Shown in pieces: positions 26,160 to 34,238 of a stretch of 64,000 bases of DNA. A program made the translations under genes and the position numbers. The stretch is from positions 1-64,000 of the forward strand of contig JAUILL010000001.1 in NCBI GenBank assembly GCA_030433335.1. Direction: 5' to 3'. Within the stretch, counting starts at the first letter, position 1; every line of letters begins with the position of its first letter. The stretch is from Alphaproteobacteria bacterium. Lineage in GTDB: Bacteria; Pseudomonadota; Alphaproteobacteria; Rhodobacterales; Rhodobacteraceae. The notes under the pieces are model-generated. The model did not search any database. It saw nothing but the letters and a program-made list of their open reading frames with translations, and was not told the origin of the DNA.

Positions 26160-26941
26160 TGGAGCAGATCGCCAACCCGTTCAAACGCGCGATCATGGCC
26201 GGTCAGCAACAGATCGGCCTCTGGTCCACCATCCGCGACAATGCCGCGACCGAGATGCTGACTGGCCTTGGCTTTGACTGGATGCTGCTGGATTGCGAGC
26301 ATACGCCGAATGACCTGAACAGCGTTCTGTCGATGCTGCAGGCCATGTCGGCCTATGGCACGCATCCAGTGGTTCGCCCAACCGAGCTAAACGCTGCCGA
26401 GATCAAGCGCCTACTGGATATCGGTGCGCAGACCATTCTGATTCCGTATGTCCAGACCGTCGAAGAGGCTAAGCTTGCGGTTGAGGCTGTGGATTATGCC
26501 CCTCGGGGCTTCCGCGGGATGGGGGGCTCGACCAGGGCGAACAGGTTCGGGACGGTGCCCGAGTACTTCACCCGTGCCCGCGAAGAGATTTGCTTGCTGG
26601 TCCAGATCGAAACCCAGAAGGGGCTCGATAATCTGGACGAGATCGCGTCGCTGGACGGGATTGACGGAGTGTTTATCGGACCTGCAGACCTGTCGGCCTC
26701 GCTCGGCCATGCGGGGAATGCGCGCCATCCCGATGTGCGTGCCGCGATAACCGATGCAACACAGCGCATTCGGGGCCATGGCAAACCGGCGGGCTTCCTG
26801 TCGCTGGACGATGAGTTGACGGCGATGGCGGTTGAGGCAGGCAGTCTCTTTACCGCGGTCGATGTGGATATGGTCGCCCTGCAACGCTACCTGCGCGAGC
26901 GTCTGTCCTCGGCCCGTGACGCTTATGTGCGTCAATCGTGA
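26159..26941 (+). CDS. HpcH/HpaI-family class II aldolase
   Basis: A 260-residue metal-dependent aldolase. LLDCEHTPND carries the catalytic histidine, VRPTE the arginine, IETQKG the metal-binding glutamate and GPADLSAS the metal-binding aspartate. Relatives cleave 2-keto-3-deoxy-glucarate (GarL), 2-keto-3-deoxy-rhamnonate (RhmA) or 4-hydroxy-2-oxo-heptanedioate to pyruvate plus an aldehyde. In a sugar-acid gene cluster a 2-keto-3-deoxy-acid substrate is the most likely; which one is not evident. Confidence 0.85.
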   Translation: MEQIANPFKRAIMAGQQQIGLWSTIRDNAATEMLTGLGFDWMLLDCEHTPNDLNSVLSMLQAMSAYGTHPVVRPTELNAAEIKRLLDIGAQTILIPYVQTVEEAKLAVEAVDYAPRGFRGMGGSTRANRFGTVPEYFTRAREEICLLVQIETQKGLDNLDEIASLDGIDGVFIGPADLSASLGHAGNARHPDVRAAITDATQRIRGHGKPAGFLSLDDELTAMAVEAGSLFTAVDVDMVALQRYLRERLSSARDAYVRQS

Positions 26942-27010
26942 CCTCTCTGTGAAGAAATTCAGAGACTGAAAATCACGTCTGCTGCGTTGAAGCCATGAAA
27001 GGAATTTTTC

Positions 27011-27814
27011 ATGGCACATAAACATACCGCAGCAGAAGACCACCACGACGAACACGATCTGGGGCTCCGCCACGATTTGCCACGGCTGATTGGCCGCCGG
27101 AGCGCACTCGGGTTCTTGTTCGGAGCAGGGGCTTTGGCCGCCAATCCCGCAGCCGCCCTGCAATGCGTCGTCAACAGCAGCGAGACCGCGGGCCCATACC
27201 CCGCAGACGGCACCAACGGACGCGGCGGCACGATCAACGTCCTGACCCAAGAAGGCATTATCCGAGAGGATCTGCGACCCAGTTTCAACGGCATGAGCCC
27301 CACGGCAGAGGGTGTTCCGCTAGAGGTCACTCTGACCTTGGTCGATGCCAATGACGGCTGCACTCCGCTCGAGGGCAAGGCGCTCTACCTCTGGCACTGC
27401 GACGCCGTCGGCAAATACTCCCTTTATGACTACGACGATCGGAACAACTTGCGCGGCGTTGGCGTTTCGGACGCGAACGGCGAGATCAAGTTCACTACGA
27501 TCTTTCCGGGGTGCTACGATGGCCGCTGGCCGCACTTCCACTTCGAAGTGTTTGATAGCGCTGATGAAATTTTAACGGGGCGGGACAGTCTTTTGACGTC
27601 GCAAATCGCCCTGCCTGAAGAGGACTGTGCCGCCGTGTATAGCGCCGAAAGCGATGTCTACACGAACGGCATCAGTAATCTGGGACGTCAAGATTACGAC
27701 CGCGACATGATTTTCGCGGACAACACCGATGCCCAGAAAGAGCAACAGATGATGCAACTGAGCGGCTCTCCCCAACAAGGTTACACAGGGTCCTGCATCA
27801 TCGGTCTGGCGTAA
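27011..27814 (+). CDS. Exported intradiol-dioxygenase-like protein
   Basis: A 267-residue protein with a histidine-rich N-terminus and a twin-arginine-type signal (GRRSALGFLFGAGALAA at about 28-44). The mature part has the intradiol dioxygenase core: WHCDAVGKYSLYD, then a second tyrosine and histidine pair in GCYDGRWPHFHFE, giving the two Tyr and two His expected of the Fe(III) site. Cytoplasmic catechol or protocatechuate dioxygenases lack a signal peptide, so this is the extracytoplasmic subgroup of unclear substrate. It sits alone between the aldolase and a terminator, with AAGGA upstream of the start. Confidence 0.8.
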   Translation: MAHKHTAAEDHHDEHDLGLRHDLPRLIGRRSALGFLFGAGALAANPAAALQCVVNSSETAGPYPADGTNGRGGTINVLTQEGIIREDLRPSFNGMSPTAEGVPLEVTLTLVDANDGCTPLEGKALYLWHCDAVGKYSLYDYDDRNNLRGVGVSDANGEIKFTTIFPGCYDGRWPHFHFEVFDSADEILTGRDSLLTSQIALPEEDCAAVYSAESDVYTNGISNLGRQDYDRDMIFADNTDAQKEQQMMQLSGSPQQGYTGSCIIGLA

Positions 27815-27821
27815 CGAGTGC

Positions 27822-27850
27822 GGCCCGCCATTCCTCTGGCGGGCCTTTTT
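27822..27850 (+). terminator. Intrinsic terminator
   Basis: GGCCCGCCA (27822-27830) pairs perfectly with TGGCGGGCC (27837-27845) over a 6-base loop, followed by TTTTTC. It ends the transcript carrying the dioxygenase-like gene, just before the convergent denD stop. Confidence 0.9.
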
Positions 27851-27851
27851 C

Positions 27852-28817
27852 TTAGGCAGCGGGTTTGTCGTCTTCTAGGTAGTAGCGGATATTATCCTCG
27901 AAGCTCTCATCCGCAGTCAGCCCCAGTTTCAGCGCCTTGGACGGCTGGATGTCGTACCGCCAACCCCGCACGATCGCGAGGATGTCGGGCTGCTCCTCCC
28001 AACGGATCAGTTTTTCAGGCTCGGGCCCGCAGACGTTGCGCAGCGCCTCGACAATCTCGCCGATGGTCCAAGTTCTGCCCGGCATCATCATGCAGCGGTT
28101 CTGGCCCAAATCCTCTTCGGGAATCTCTGCGCCCTTGATCAGGTTCTCGATGCACTTGCGCGGGCTCAGGTAAAAGTGCGCGAAGCTGGGATCGACCGGG
28201 CACACCGCCTCTTGGCCGTTCAAGGGCTCGCGAATGATCGACGACATAAAGCTGCTGGCCGCACGGTTCGGTTTGCCCGGACGGACCGAAATCGTCGGAA
28301 GCCGGAACCCGCGCCCGTCCACGATTCCCTTGCGGCTGTAGTCGTTGAGCAGCAGCTCGCCGATGGCCTTTTGCGCGCCATAGCTGGTCTGGGGGTTCAG
28401 GAAGCTATCGTCGATGATGGGGTCCGCAACCTCACCGCCGTATACGGCGATGGACGAGGTAAAGACCACGACCGGCTTGGTGCCCAACTCGCGGCACCGC
28501 TCCAGCACGTTCATCGTGCCCATCATGTTGATCTTGTAGCCCAGATCCATGTCTTCTTCGGCTTGGCCCGAGACGATGGCAGCCAGCAGGTAAATCACGT
28601 CTGTCTCTGCATCGATCACAGCACCAACGCTAGCCGGATCGGCGATGTCACAGGTGACGGTCTCGACCGCAAAGGGCGCATCGATCTGCGCGGGGTCCAC
28701 CACATCGGCCAGCACAAGGCTGTCGATGGCTTGGCCGCGCAGTTCCCCGCGGGCGGCCAGCGATTTGGCCAGTTTCTGACCGACGAGGCCACCGCCTCCG
28801 ATAATAAGTACTTTCAT
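27852..28817 (-). CDS. denD: D-erythronate dehydrogenase (NAD-dependent epimerase family)
   Basis: A 321-residue extended SDR: GGGGLVGQKLA near residue 7, YGAQKAIGE with catalytic Y and K, and SIAVYGG. The segment RLPTISVRPGKPNRAASSF is characteristic of DenD proteins and distinguishes them from sugar-nucleotide epimerases. DenD oxidises D-erythronate to 2-oxo-tetronate, the same intermediate used by the OtnI-OtnK-OtnC enzymes 5 kb away. The ATG at 28817 has GGAGGAG upstream. Last gene of a five-gene minus-strand operon starting at idnD. Confidence 0.82.
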   Translation of the reverse strand: MKVLIIGGGGLVGQKLAKSLAARGELRGQAIDSLVLADVVDPAQIDAPFAVETVTCDIADPASVGAVIDAETDVIYLLAAIVSGQAEEDMDLGYKINMMGTMNVLERCRELGTKPVVVFTSSIAVYGGEVADPIIDDSFLNPQTSYGAQKAIGELLLNDYSRKGIVDGRGFRLPTISVRPGKPNRAASSFMSSIIREPLNGQEAVCPVDPSFAHFYLSPRKCIENLIKGAEIPEEDLGQNRCMMMPGRTWTIGEIVEALRNVCGPEPEKLIRWEEQPDILAIVRGWRYDIQPSKALKLGLTADESFEDNIRYYLEDDKPAA

Positions 28818-28839
28818 CAAAATCTCCTCCCAGAGAAAA

Positions 28840-29991
28840 TTACAGCAACCCACGGCCCGCCAGATTGCGCATCAACGCAGCGGTGCCAAAGGTCCATTCG
28901 GGGCATTCGGTCGACAGGCGCACGGTGTTCCGCAACTCTCCCAGATGGGGTTCCGAGATGCTGACCACATCGCCAACCTTGTGGGTGAAACCTTGACCGG
29001 GATTGTCGCGGTCCTGAATGGGGGCAAAAAGAGTCCCGAGGAACAGGAAGAACCCGTCGGGATATTGGTGATGCCGCCCGCATGTTTGCGCCGCCAGATC
29101 GGCGGGATGGCGGCTGATTTTGGTCATCGAGGAATGACCGTCCAGAACGAAGCCATCCTCGCCCGTGACTTTCAGGGTAAGCTCCGCTGTTTCGACCTGC
29201 TCCATCCCATAGCTGTCATCGAACAGACGAACGAACGGGCCGATGGAACAGCTGGCGTTGTTGTCTTTGGCCTTGCCGAGCAACAGGGCGCTGCGTCCCT
29301 CCACGTCGCGCAGGTTCACGTCGTTACCAAGGGTTGCGCCGACGATCTGCCCGCGGCTGTTCACGGCTAGCACGATTTCGGGCTCGGGGTTGTTCCAGTT
29401 GCTGACGGGGTGCAGGCCGACAGAGGCGCCGAAACCCACGGCGCTCATGGGTTGGGCCTTGGAGAACACCTCGGCGTCGGGGCCAATGCCAACCTCCAGA
29501 TACTGGGACCAGAGGCCTTCGGAGATTAGGACCTTCTTGACCTCCATCGCCTTGTCGCTGCCGGGGATAATGCCGGACAGGCTGTCGCCGATCTTGTCTT
29601 TAACCTTGGCACGGATTTCCTCGGCGCGGTCAGCGTCGCCGGCGGCTTGTTCCTCGATCACGCGCTCGACCATGGACTCGGCAAAGGTCACGCCGCAGGC
29701 CTTGACCGCTTGCAGATCGCAGGGGGCAAGGAAGTGCATGACGTCCTCGCCAGTGCCCTCGGTGCTTAGATGCGCAAGGTCGGTCAGGGAGCCAAGGCTT
29801 TCGCCTTTAGCCTCGCGCACATAGGCCGCGGGGTTGTCCAGTTCCAAGAGGTCCCGCATGGTCGGCGCGGTTTTAGAGGTGATGTCGATCACCTCGTCCC
29901 CGCGCAGGGTGATCAGACAGGGGCCAACCTCGGGGCGCCAAACGCGGCCCACCAAGGTGGCATTCGGATCGGTGTTCTCGAACGGCAGCAT
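28840..29991 (-). CDS. xylX: 2-keto-3-deoxy-xylonate dehydratase type FAH-family protein
   Basis: A 383-residue fumarylacetoacetate-hydrolase-fold enzyme. From memory it closely follows Caulobacter XylX: VKACGVTFAESMVERVIEE, GLWSQYLEVGIGPDAE, WNNPEPE, LGNDVNLRD, SKAKDNNAS-type segments and the C-terminus RNLAGRGLL. XylX converts 2-keto-3-deoxy-D-xylonate to alpha-ketoglutarate semialdehyde in the Weimberg pathway. Its partner dehydratase XylD is at 37557, but no alpha-ketoglutarate semialdehyde dehydrogenase (XylA) is in the window. Other pentonates (arabinonate) are possible substrates. Confidence 0.83.
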   Translation of the reverse strand: MLPFENTDPNATLVGRVWRPEVGPCLITLRGDEVIDITSKTAPTMRDLLELDNPAAYVREAKGESLGSLTDLAHLSTEGTGEDVMHFLAPCDLQAVKACGVTFAESMVERVIEEQAAGDADRAEEIRAKVKDKIGDSLSGIIPGSDKAMEVKKVLISEGLWSQYLEVGIGPDAEVFSKAQPMSAVGFGASVGLHPVSNWNNPEPEIVLAVNSRGQIVGATLGNDVNLRDVEGRSALLLGKAKDNNASCSIGPFVRLFDDSYGMEQVETAELTLKVTGEDGFVLDGHSSMTKISRHPADLAAQTCGRHHQYPDGFFLFLGTLFAPIQDRDNPGQGFTHKVGDVVSISEPHLGELRNTVRLSTECPEWTFGTAALMRNLAGRGLL

Positions 29992-30000
29992 GGGGGCTCC

Positions 30001-31377
30001 TTATTCGGTGGGGGGCAGCATTTTGCCCGGATTGAGGATGTTTTTCGGATCAAGCGCGGCCTTGATCGAGCGCATCAGCGCCACGGCGGCGCCATGTTCG
30101 GCGGTCATGTATTTCATCTTGCCAAGGCCGATGCCGTGCTCGCCGCTGACCGTGCCCCCAAGACGCAGGGCGGTTTTGGCCAGCGCGTCGGTGAACTCTT
30201 CGGCGGCTTTCATCTGGTCCGGGTCGGTGGGATCGATCGCGAGGCCGGAATGGAAATTCCCGTCCCCCACATGCCCCACGATGGTCGAGGTCAGCCCCAG
30301 CCGCTTTGCATCATTCTGAGCCTGCACGACGGCTTCGGCCAGTTTGCTGATCGGCACGCACACGTCAGTGGGCATCAGGTGGCCGGTTTTCCCAAGCGAC
30401 GCCGAGGCATAGTGCGACTTGTGACGCATGGCCCAGAGGGCGTTGCGATCCTCGGTCTTGGTGGCGGTTTGATAGGCCTCGACCCCGAAATCCTCGGCGA
30501 TGGCACCGAACATCTCGGCCTGTTCGGCCACGCCGTTTTCCGATCCGTGGAATTCGAGGAACAGGTGCGGGACTTCGGGCAGGCCCGCGTCCGCATAGTT
30601 GTTGAACCCGCGCACCATCATCTCGTCTACAAGCTCGATCCGCGCCATGGGAATGCCGGTCTGGATGGTCAGGATCACGCAGTTGACCGCATCCTCGATG
30701 GTGGGAAAGCGGCAGGTGGCGGCGCTGATCGCCTCGGGGATGCCCTGCAGTTTGACGGTCAGTTCGGTGATGATCCCCAGCGTCCCTTCGGAGCCGACCA
30801 GCAAGTGCGTCAGGTCGTAGCCGGTGCTCGACTTGCGCGCCTGCGTGCCGGTGCGGACAATGGTGCCGTCGGCCATCACAGCTTCGAGCGCCAGAATGTT
30901 TTCGCGCATGGTGCCATAACGGACGGCGGTGGTGCCACTGGCGCGGGTTGCGGTCATGCCGCCGATGCTGGCATTGGCGCCAGGGTCCACGGGAAAGAAC
31001 AGGCCTGTGGCGCGCAGCTCTTCGTTCAGGGCGATGCGGGAGATGCCGGGCTGGACGACGCAATTCAGATCCTCTGCGTTCACTTCCAGAACCCGGTTCA
31101 TCCGGTTCATATCAAGGCTGATGCCCCCACGGGTCGCTAGATGCTGGCCTTCCAAAGAACTTGCCGCGCCATAGGCCACCACGGGGCAATCATGGGCGTG
31201 ACAGATTTTCAAAATGTCCGAGACCTCTTGCGTGGTCTCGGGATAGGCGACGGCGTCGGGTGGGGTCAGCGGATACCACGTCTCGTTCTGGCCGTGCAGG
31301 TCGCGGTCGGCCTGCGTGGTGACCAGACGGTCGCCGAGCAATGTTTGCAGTTCGGAAATCGCAGCCGCGTGCATCAT
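30001..31377 (-). CDS. FAD-linked oxidase, D-lactate dehydrogenase/glycolate oxidase (GlcD) type
   Basis: A 458-residue flavoprotein with an N-terminal FAD_binding_4 domain (VVAYGAASSLEGQ, DPGANASIGGM, GSEGTLGIITELT) and a C-terminal FAD-oxidase domain with GHVGDGNFH and GTVSGEHGIG. Such enzymes oxidise D-lactate, glycolate or other 2-hydroxy acids. In this operon, glycolate or lactate released from 2-keto-3-deoxy acids is a plausible substrate. It overlaps the upstream lyase gene; ATGs at 31377 and 31374 are both possible starts. Confidence 0.85.
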   Translation of the reverse strand: MMHAAAISELQTLLGDRLVTTQADRDLHGQNETWYPLTPPDAVAYPETTQEVSDILKICHAHDCPVVAYGAASSLEGQHLATRGGISLDMNRMNRVLEVNAEDLNCVVQPGISRIALNEELRATGLFFPVDPGANASIGGMTATRASGTTAVRYGTMRENILALEAVMADGTIVRTGTQARKSSTGYDLTHLLVGSEGTLGIITELTVKLQGIPEAISAATCRFPTIEDAVNCVILTIQTGIPMARIELVDEMMVRGFNNYADAGLPEVPHLFLEFHGSENGVAEQAEMFGAIAEDFGVEAYQTATKTEDRNALWAMRHKSHYASASLGKTGHLMPTDVCVPISKLAEAVVQAQNDAKRLGLTSTIVGHVGDGNFHSGLAIDPTDPDQMKAAEEFTDALAKTALRLGGTVSGEHGIGLGKMKYMTAEHGAAVALMRSIKAALDPKNILNPGKMLPPTE

Positions 31378-32288
31378 TTGCCCCACTTCAGGACCAGCGG
31401 ATCAAGGGGCTGGAGCAGCTCCATCAGCATCGCGCGGGTTGCCGGGTGCAGGGGCGCGATAGGATGACGGCAGAAGTCGGACTTGATCACGCCGCCTTCG
31501 ACCATCGCAGCCTTGGCCGAGCGGAAGCCGCACTGGCGGTTTTCGTGGTTCACGGCGGGCAGGACACGGGCGTAGTCGTCGATCGCGGCCTGACGGTTGC
31601 CTGCTAGGAAATCGCGCACAATCGGCCCGATCAGATCGGGGATCATCGCGCTGGTCATGGTGCCGGTGCAGCCTGCGTCCAAGTCCGCCAAGAGAGTGAT
31701 CGCCTCTTCGCCGTCAAAGGGGCCTTCTATGGCGTCGCCGCCTTGCTCGATCAGCGCGCGGAGTTTCATCGCGGCCTGCGGGCATTCGATCTTGAACAGC
31801 TTCAGCATCTCGATCTCTTGGGCCATCTTGACCAAGAGCGGGACGGGTAGATCGACGCCAGACAGGGGGGCGTCTTGCAGCATGATCGGGATACCAACTT
31901 CGCCCACCGCGCGGAACTGTTCAAAGGTCTGCTCGGCAGTGCCCTTGAGCAGGGCGCCATGGTAGGGGGGCATCATCATCACGATCGACGCGCCTAGGTC
32001 TTTGGCAAACTGCGCGCGTTCCACCACAATCGGTGTCGCATAGTGGCTGATGGTCACGATCACCGGCACGCGGCCGGCGACGTGTTCCAGACAGAGGCGG
32101 GTTAGGGTTTCGCGCTCGGCATCGGAAATCAGGAACTGTTCCGAGAAGTTGGCGAGAATACAGATGCCGTCCACGCCTTGGTCGATCATGCAGTCCAGGA
32201 CGCGCTTCATGCCCTCCAGATCAAGGGTGCCATCGGGGTTGAAGGGCGTCGGGGCGACGGGCCAGATGCCGGTATAGGGTTTGGTCAT
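31374..32288 (-). CDS. DHDPS/N-acetylneuraminate-lyase family protein
   Basis: A 304-residue DapA-superfamily TIM barrel. Schiff-base lysine is in LFKIECP and the catalytic tyrosine in ISHYATP. Members acting on sugar acids include 2-keto-3-deoxy-gluconate aldolase, 5-keto-4-deoxy-glucarate dehydratase and L-2-keto-3-deoxy-arabinonate dehydratase. The operon context (idnD, xylX, GlcD-type oxidase) points to a 2-keto-3-deoxy acid, but I cannot decide between aldolase and dehydratase activity. The ATG at 32288 has GAGGA upstream. Confidence 0.82.
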   Translation of the reverse strand: MTKPYTGIWPVAPTPFNPDGTLDLEGMKRVLDCMIDQGVDGICILANFSEQFLISDAERETLTRLCLEHVAGRVPVIVTISHYATPIVVERAQFAKDLGASIVMMMPPYHGALLKGTAEQTFEQFRAVGEVGIPIMLQDAPLSGVDLPVPLLVKMAQEIEMLKLFKIECPQAAMKLRALIEQGGDAIEGPFDGEEAITLLADLDAGCTGTMTSAMIPDLIGPIVRDFLAGNRQAAIDDYARVLPAVNHENRQCGFRSAKAAMVEGGVIKSDFCRHPIAPLHPATRAMLMELLQPLDPLVLKWGK

Positions 32289-32298
32289 GAAATCCTCC

Positions 32299-33333
32299 TC
32301 AGGCGCCAAAGGACAGCTGCACTTTGACCGCTTGGGTCCGGTCATTTGCGGTCTCGAAGGCGGTCTGGAATTCGGTCAATGGAAAGGTGTGGGTCAGCAG
32401 GGGCTTCACGTCGATGAGCCCCGCGGACATGAGCTGAACGGCCACCGCGAACTCTTCGTGGAAACGGAAGGACCCGCGCAGTTCCAGCTCTTTGGCGGTG
32501 ATCTGCATCATGGGCAGGGGCATGTCGCCCGAGAGACCAAGTTGCACGATCACGCCGCGGGGGCGCAGGGCAGGGATCGCGCCTGCCAAGGCGGGGGCCG
32601 CGCCCGAGCATTCGAACAGCACGTCCAAGCTGCCCTTGCCTACGGTGTAATCGGCTAGAGCGTCGGGGTTGGTCATGGTGTTCAGGGTGACGTCGGCGCC
32701 GACCTTGGCCGCCATGGCGAGCGACGTGTCTGTGATGTCTACGGCGATGATCTGTGCGGCGCCTGCGCGGCGGGCCGCTAGGATCGCAAGCAAGCCGATG
32801 GGCCCGCATCCGGTCACAAGAACCTTCGCGCCCATCAGGTTTCCAGCGCGGCGGACAGCGTGCAAAGCGACTGAAAGTGGTTCGGCCATCGCGGCCTCTG
32901 CCGGTGTCAGGTTGTTGGCCGGATGGCACTGGCTGGCCATGACCGTGATCTCTTCGCGGAAGGCGCCTTGGATGTGTGGAAAGGGCATCGCCGAGCCGTA
33001 GAACCGCATATTCAGACACTCGTTTGGCAGCCCACGATGGCATTCCACGCAACTACCGCAGGGGCGGGACGGGGACACAGCCACCAGATCGCCAACGGTC
33101 AGGCCAGTGACGTCAGCGCCGACCTCGGCCACCCGTCCGGCAACCTCGTGGCCCAGAACCATCGGCTCTTTCAGACGCACGGTGCCAAATCCGCCGTGGT
33201 TGAAATAGTGCAGGTCCGATCCGCAGATCCCACCACGCTCCATCCGGATGCGGACGTCCGTGGGGCCAAGGGCTTCGGCAGCACAATCGGACAGGCGCAG
33301 GTCCTTTGCGCCATGGGCAAATAACGCTTTCAC
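32299..33333 (-). CDS. idnD: Zinc alcohol dehydrogenase, L-idonate 5-dehydrogenase type
   Basis: A 344-residue medium-chain dehydrogenase. Catalytic zinc ligands are in GICGSDLHYF and LGHEVAG; the structural zinc cysteines are in CGSCVECHRGLPNEC. The cofactor motif is TGCGPIGLLA. It starts at a GTG (33333) with GGAGGAG upstream, and this start matches the family. It would oxidise L-idonate to 5-keto-gluconate, working with the divergent idnO. First gene of the five-gene operon idnD-lyase-oxidase-xylX-denD, 44 bp from GntR-type site 2. Confidence 0.83.
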   Translation of the reverse strand: MKALFAHGAKDLRLSDCAAEALGPTDVRIRMERGGICGSDLHYFNHGGFGTVRLKEPMVLGHEVAGRVAEVGADVTGLTVGDLVAVSPSRPCGSCVECHRGLPNECLNMRFYGSAMPFPHIQGAFREEITVMASQCHPANNLTPAEAAMAEPLSVALHAVRRAGNLMGAKVLVTGCGPIGLLAILAARRAGAAQIIAVDITDTSLAMAAKVGADVTLNTMTNPDALADYTVGKGSLDVLFECSGAAPALAGAIPALRPRGVIVQLGLSGDMPLPMMQITAKELELRGSFRFHEEFAVAVQLMSAGLIDVKPLLTHTFPLTEFQTAFETANDRTQAVKVQLSFGA

Positions 33334-33376
33334 GGTTGGTCTCCTCCCCGAACCGTAGGCGGTTGCATCACCGCCA

Positions 33377-33392
33377 AAATGGTATACCATTT
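33377..33392. promoter_or_regulatory. TGGTATACCA operator, site 2
   Basis: Perfect palindrome AAATGGTATACCATTT between the divergent idnD (start 33333) and idnO (start 33453). One site placed 44 and 61 bp from the two starts could control both operons. Confidence 0.87.
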
Positions 33393-33452
33393 CAAAAAAT
33401 GCGGGATCGGGAGGAAAGTCAACCACCCATTTTCCGCAGCAAGGGAGGAATT

Positions 33453-34211
33453 ATGGAACTGTTCAATCTGAGCGGAAAGACGGCGCTGATCACCGGCTCG
33501 TCTATGGGGATCGGCTATGCCTTGGCGCTGGGTCTGGCGCAGGCCGGAGCACGGATCGTATTGAACGCGCGCAACCCCGAGCGTTTGGAAGAGGCCGCCA
33601 AGGCCTTGCGCGCGACGGGGGCGCAGGTGGACACGCTGGTGTTCGATGTGACCGATGCCAAAGCGGTCGCTGATGCCGTGGATGCCTATGAAATGGGGCG
33701 CGGAATCGACATTCTTGTGAATAACGCAGGCATGCAGCACCGCACGCCGCTGGAGGATTTTCCGGTCGATGCCTTTGACCGCCTGATGCGGACCAACGTG
33801 AATTCGGCGTTCTACGTGGGGCAGGCTGTGGCCCGCCACATGATCAAGCGCGGCGCGGGCAAGATCGTGAACATCGCCTCGGTGCAGTCGATGCTCGCCC
33901 GTCCGGGAATCGCGCCCTACACAGCGTCCAAAGGTGCAATCACGAACTTGACCAAAGGCATGGCGACGGACTGGGCCCAACATGGTCTAAACTGCAATGC
34001 GATCGCGCCGGGCTACTTTGATACGCCCTTGAACGCGGCCTTGGTTGCGGACCCTGAATTCAGCGCTTGGCTTGAAAAACGCACCCCCGCTGGCCGCTGG
34101 GGCAAGGTCGAGGAACTGGTCGGCGCCTGCATCTTCCTGTCGTCTAACGGGGCATCCTTTGTGAACGGGCACACATTGTTCGTGGACGGCGGGATCACCG
34201 CCAGCCTGTAA
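33453..34211 (+). CDS. idnO: SDR dehydrogenase, gluconate 5-dehydrogenase (5-keto-gluconate reductase) type
   Basis: A 252-residue short-chain dehydrogenase: TGSSMGIG near residue 13, NNAG, catalytic serine in NIASVQS, and YTASKGA. It opens FNLSGKTALITG and shows PGYFDTPLN, as IdnO/Gno proteins do. It reduces 5-keto-D-gluconate to D-gluconate. The ATG at 33453 has GGGAGG upstream; the open extension across the operator is not coding. Followed after 27 bp by a beta-hydroxyacid dehydrogenase gene. Confidence 0.83.
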   Translation: MELFNLSGKTALITGSSMGIGYALALGLAQAGARIVLNARNPERLEEAAKALRATGAQVDTLVFDVTDAKAVADAVDAYEMGRGIDILVNNAGMQHRTPLEDFPVDAFDRLMRTNVNSAFYVGQAVARHMIKRGAGKIVNIASVQSMLARPGIAPYTASKGAITNLTKGMATDWAQHGLNCNAIAPGYFDTPLNAALVADPEFSAWLEKRTPAGRWGKVEELVGACIFLSSNGASFVNGHTLFVDGGITASL

Positions 34212-34238
34212 AACTGTCTTTACTGGGGAGGAAAAGAC

